DNA of 35,766 nucleotides from Proteocatella sp049670425 (GTDB taxonomy: Bacteria > Bacillota > Clostridia > Peptostreptococcales > Filifactoraceae), in the NCBI GenBank assembly GCA_049670425.1, contig JBATTG010000021.1:1-35766 (forward strand), read 5' to 3'. The position numbers were made by a program, and so were the translations under genes. Shown piece by piece: positions 33,424 through 35,766 of the stretch; positions within the stretch are counted from its first letter, which is position 1; the number at the start of each line of letters is the position of its first letter. Under the pieces are notes generated by a model that did not search any database, was not told the origin of the DNA, and saw nothing but the letters and a program-made list of their open reading frames with translations.

Positions 33424-33479
33424 GATTTGTTTCCTCCTGAAATAATTAAAAATGTTTACCGGAGAAGATTTAGCGCAAT

Positions 33480-33507
33480 AAAAAATGCCCTCTCCTAGAG
33501 AAGGCAC
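33480..33507 (-). terminator. Expression-platform terminator of the SAM riboswitch
   Basis: Reading the minus strand, TGCCTTCTC pairs with GAGAGGGCA (one G-U pair) around a 3-base loop and is followed by TTTTTTATTG. It lies between the aptamer and the transporter start, as expected for a switch that turns transcription off when SAM is abundant. Confidence 0.85.
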
Positions 33508-33533
33508 AGAATATCAATTAAGATCTATATCTT

Positions 33534-33665
33534 CTCTTATTTATCAAATTTCAAAGACTATCAAACGATAATCATTGCGAATTTGATGGACTTGGCACCT
33601 TTTCACCGGAGTGAAGGTTGCCGAGACTTCATAGGGCCATATCCCTCCATCTCTCTTAATAAGAA
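33534..33665 (-). promoter_or_regulatory. SAM-I (S-box) riboswitch aptamer
   Basis: On the minus strand the aptamer starts with TTATTAAGAGAGATGGAGGG, then ATGGCCCTATGAAG, TCTCGGCAACC and AAGGTGCCAAGTCC, which are the conserved S-box core blocks in the right order. P1 is closed by CTTATTAAGAG pairing with the later AAATAAGAGA. It controls the NhaC-family gene. Confidence 0.95.
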
Positions 33666-33685
33666 AACTAGTATTAAATTGTTTT

Positions 33686-33730
33686 AAAATCTAGAAATCC
33701 CAAATTATATTATTGGGATTTTTAGATTTT
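33686..33730. repeat. 18-bp near-perfect inverted repeat upstream of the riboswitch
   Basis: AAAATCTAGAAATCCCAA (33686-33703) and TTGGGATTTTTAGATTTT (33713-33730) pair at 17 of 18 positions around a 9-base AT loop. It lies between the first terminator of the leader and the riboswitch and could be an old terminator or an operator for a riboswitch promoter. Confidence 0.75.
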
Positions 33731-33742
33731 ATTGTTTAAAGT

Positions 33743-33774
33743 AAAAAAATCGAGTGGGGTAACTCGATTTTTTA
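33743..33774. terminator. Bidirectional terminator downstream of dnaX
   Basis: AAAAAAATCGAGT and ACTCGATTTTTTT form a perfect stem with a 6-base loop. Reading the minus strand it ends with a run of T and can stop both dnaX read-through and the short transcript from the promoter at 33842-33870. Confidence 0.9.
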
Positions 33775-33835
33775 AAAAAGGGGGTATTAATAAGGTTCAA
33801 TAATTAGGGGGAGTGAACCCTTATCTATTCACTCT
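33743..33835 (-). ncRNA. Candidate small RNA or unidentified leader element
   Basis: A strong minus-strand promoter and the terminator above would give a transcript of about 90 bases with no reading frame. It can fold in two exclusive ways: GAGTGAA with TTCACTC near the 5' end, or AAGGGTTCA with TGAACCTT. I do not recognise a known RNA family. See findings. Confidence 0.4.
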
Positions 33836-33841
33836 CAGTTT

Positions 33842-33870
33842 ATTATAATCAAAAAACATGTATTTGTAAA
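33842..33870 (-). promoter_or_regulatory. Minus-strand promoter downstream of dnaX
   Basis: TTTACA (33865-33870), a 17-base spacer and TATAAT (33842-33847) on the minus strand form a near-consensus sigma-70-type promoter in the dnaX-transporter gap. Confidence 0.75.
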
Positions 33871-33895
33871 TAGTTTTTTGTGATTATTTTGAAAT

Positions 33896-35569
33896 TTAAG
33901 GTTTTATTTCAATATTTACATCAGGAAAAATATCGGATAATTCTTCCATCAACGCATCGGTGTCAGGAACTTTCGAGGATTTTATACCAGAAAGTTCAGA
34001 GTATAAAATATATCTTGCCATGACTGTTTTTTTGAGAAGCTTGCTCAGAATTTTATTTACAGAATCTTTGGTATCTTGAGTCTCAAGCATGTTCTTGTGA
34101 AATATATTTTTTTCTTCAAAGCAGAAGAAAATATTGTTATCCACATATCTTTCGGGCTTGCCTTCCCTCAGGAGGGCCTGAAGCTGAACTTGCTTTATCG
34201 CCCTTAGTTCCTCAAAAAGCACGGGAATGGCATCGTTGACCTTATCAAGTTCCTGTTTTTCGGTTTCGCCAAGCTCAACTCTTTCAATTGAACTTACAGA
34301 AAGTTTTTTAGGATTCCTTTCAGCGGCTGACCCTGTGGATAAGTTTGCGCCTGAAGCGGAATTCTGCATCCGTGAAACACCTAGTGAGCCTTTGGTGTGT
34401 AAATTTTCCACATTGTTATCAACATTATCCACAAAATGCTGTGGACAACTTTTAAGCTCTGTAAGTTGATTTTGCAATTCGGATACAGTGGCTCTAAGTG
34501 CATTAATTTCAGTGTTTTGAATAGCAAATTCATTTTGGATGTGTTCGCTTACATGCCTTTCGCTGCCTATGCCTTCATAATTTGTATTCACAATTTTCAC
34601 AATTTCTGCAAGCAGAAGGACTTGAGGCTGAGGAGAATAGCGCATCTGGCTATAAGCTGTGCATAAGTCTTCAATTATAGAAGCCGCCAGAGCATCGCTG
34701 CAGAGGGGAAGAGCCTTCTCTATGCTGATACTATTTTGTTTCACGCCGTTGACTTCTAAAATAAGCTGTTTCAGATAACTGACGAAATCCAGGGTGAAAA
34801 CCTTGGAGTCCATGCCGGATGTTTCGATTCCGCCAAGCACTAATATGGCATCACGGGTATTTTTTTCGGAGATGGCTTTGAGCATTTTGTAGTAATTGTC
34901 GACATGGATTTCACCTAAAGCCACCAGGATATTCTCCATTGTGAGGACGCCATAGGAAAGTGCTTTGTCAAGAAGGCTTAGAGCATCTCTTAATCCGCCC
35001 TCGCTTTTTTGAGCAATAAACTCCAAGGCCTCATCTTCATAGGTTTTGCCCTCCTGAGAAAGTACATCTTTAAGTCTTTTTATAAGAACTTCGTTGGCTA
35101 TCTTTCTGAAATCGAAGCGCTGACATCTCGAAAGAACGGTCTGAGGAATTTTTTGGGGTTCGGTAGTAGCGAGAATGAATATCACATGACTTGGAGGTTC
35201 TTCAAGCGTTTTCAGGAGCGCATTAAAAGCGGCCGTAGAAAGCATGTGAACCTCGTCGATTATATAAATCTTATATTTTCCAATAGTAGGTGCGAAGGCA
35301 AGGTTGTCTCTTATGTCTCTGACATTGTCGACAGAATTGTTGGATGCGGCATCCAGTTCTATGGTGTCGATGTCCGAGCTTCCATTTATGGCGCTGGCAA
35401 GTACCTTGGCAGTAGATGTTTTACCGGTGCCTCTCGGGCCGCAGAAAAGATAGGCATGGCTTAGCGTACCAGTGCTGAGCTGATTTTTAAGTATGGAAAT
35501 TATCTGCTCCTGACCATATATTTCATCAAAGTTTTTTGGTCGGTATATTCGATATAGGGCTTGTTGCAT
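33896..35569 (-). CDS. dnaX: DNA polymerase III gamma/tau subunit DnaX lacking the zinc module
   Basis: Clamp-loader ATPase (557 residues) of the replicative polymerase. The start MQQALYRIYRPKNFDEIYGQ is typical. Walker A GPRGTGKT is at 44-51, Walker B YIIDEVHML at 102-110, and sensor 1 ILATTEPQKIPQTVLSRCQRF follows. Between Walker A and the ELDAASNN block the normal four-cysteine zinc module is absent: only INGSSDIDT (61-69) joins them, with no cysteine. The C-terminal 200 residues (coiled coil at about 350-375, then low-complexity and a tau-like domain) are as expected. The ATG has no strong ribosome site; AGAGGAG lies about 30 bases upstream and would not serve it. The usual recR/ybaB neighbours are not seen downstream. 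Confidence 0.95.
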   Translation of the reverse strand: MQQALYRIYRPKNFDEIYGQEQIISILKNQLSTGTLSHAYLFCGPRGTGKTSTAKVLASAINGSSDIDTIELDAASNNSVDNVRDIRDNLAFAPTIGKYKIYIIDEVHMLSTAAFNALLKTLEEPPSHVIFILATTEPQKIPQTVLSRCQRFDFRKIANEVLIKRLKDVLSQEGKTYEDEALEFIAQKSEGGLRDALSLLDKALSYGVLTMENILVALGEIHVDNYYKMLKAISEKNTRDAILVLGGIETSGMDSKVFTLDFVSYLKQLILEVNGVKQNSISIEKALPLCSDALAASIIEDLCTAYSQMRYSPQPQVLLLAEIVKIVNTNYEGIGSERHVSEHIQNEFAIQNTEINALRATVSELQNQLTELKSCPQHFVDNVDNNVENLHTKGSLGVSRMQNSASGANLSTGSAAERNPKKLSVSSIERVELGETEKQELDKVNDAIPVLFEELRAIKQVQLQALLREGKPERYVDNNIFFCFEEKNIFHKNMLETQDTKDSVNKILSKLLKKTVMARYILYSELSGIKSSKVPDTDALMEELSDIFPDVNIEIKP

Positions 35570-35700
35570 ATTTTTAGATGACTGAAAAAAACAGCCATAT
35601 CTCCTCTCAATTTTATCATTCGCGCCGAGAATACCCCCACCTCTAAGTCTCCTTGCTCGCTTTAGCGAGAACGAAGGTGGTGGGATGAATCGGCTACAAG
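35570..35700. repeat. dnaX leader with large imperfect hairpin
   Basis: A nested hairpin (about 35624-35692) pairs CCGA with TCGG, CCCACC with GGTGGG, CCTT with AAGG, and CTCGC with GCGAG around a TTTA loop. No T run follows on either strand. It resembles right-end palindromes of IS200/IS605-type elements, but no transposase is nearby. I do not recognise a promoter for dnaX or a small SRP RNA here. Confidence 0.55.
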
Positions 35701-35701
35701 T

Positions 35702-35758
35702 GTTACAAGTATAGCTAATAGTGGTATAATATTACTATATTAACATTGAAGCGAGGTG
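35702..35758 (+). promoter_or_regulatory. Promoter and ribosome binding site of a gene starting beyond the window
   Basis: GTTACA (35702-35707), a 17-base spacer and TATAAT (35725-35730) form a plus-strand promoter. GAGGTG (35753-35758) followed by AAAAAAAT at the very end of the window suggests an ATG whose G is the next base. Confidence 0.75.
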
Positions 35759-35766
35759 AAAAAAAT

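Noticed and set aside
33424..33507. N-terminal extension of the NhaC-family protein beginning at 33507
   Set aside because: It starts within the riboswitch terminator, has no ribosome site and adds residues unlike the family; AGGAGG precedes ATG 33423.
35570..35700. Small SRP RNA upstream of dnaX, a common Firmicutes arrangement
   Set aside because: The conserved SRP tip (GGTCAGG...GGAAGGAAGCAGCC-type blocks) is not present on either strand.

Overview
The window looks like chromosomal DNA of an anaerobic, amino-acid- or purine-fermenting member of the Clostridia (Firmicutes). The evidence is strong GGAGG-type ribosome binding sites, a SAM-I riboswitch, a clostridial 4-hydroxybutyrate module, an oxygen-sensitive [FeFe] hydrogenase homologue and the YqeB/YqeC proteins tied to selenium-dependent molybdenum hydroxylases. 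A Peptostreptococcaceae-like host is my best guess, held with low confidence.

Layout. (1) 1-163: the last gene of an rRNA operon (5S) and a bidirectional terminator. (2) 180-6173: two divergent operons for molybdenum use. On the minus strand, yqeC-xdhC-yqeB are maturation factors for a molybdenum hydroxylase. On the plus strand, a molybdopterin-binding protein precedes modABC for molybdate import. (3) 6235-9659: an SstT-like Ser/Thr symporter and, beyond a long AT-rich gap, a DUF1846 protein whose leader carries a perfect 15-bp hairpin. (4) 9863-16178: a 4-hydroxybutyrate module. It comprises a NifU-domain protein, a PAS/AAA+/Fis sigma-54 activator, three palindromic activator-like sites, a textbook -24/-12 promoter, 4-hydroxybutyryl-CoA dehydratase, a 4-hydroxybutyrate CoA-transferase and an NCS2-like permease. 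(5) 16242-23986: one tightly packed minus-strand gene string. In transcription order it encodes a small [2Fe-2S] protein, a PAS-containing sensory-type [FeFe] hydrogenase, a SpoIIE-type phosphatase, the three subunits of a molybdenum hydroxylase and a MobA-like nucleotidyltransferase. (6) 24274-27233: a large unknown lipoprotein followed by an Lgt-family membrane protein. (7) 27352-29326: an apparently intact, AT-rich IS607 element (serine recombinase TnpA plus TnpB nuclease) lying between a consensus promoter and the gene that promoter probably served, a secreted M14 metallopeptidase. (8) 32092-33870: an NhaC-family transporter, probably for methionine, behind a SAM-I riboswitch and a second unexplained leader with its own promoter and terminator. 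(9) 33896-35766: dnaX lacking its usual zinc-binding module, a large imperfect hairpin, and the promoter and ribosome binding site of a gene that begins just past the window.

How the genes fit together. Molybdate uptake (modABC), cofactor handling (molybdopterin-binding protein, MobA-like protein), sulfur/selenium maturation (YqeB, XdhC, YqeC) and the hydroxylase itself are all within 24 kb. The most novel arrangement is that the hydroxylase appears to share a transcript with a putative H2/redox-sensing module (sensory hydrogenase plus phosphatase). That would link purine or N-heterocycle oxidation to the cell's hydrogen or redox state. The 4-hydroxybutyrate module has a clear sigma-54 control architecture readable directly from the DNA.
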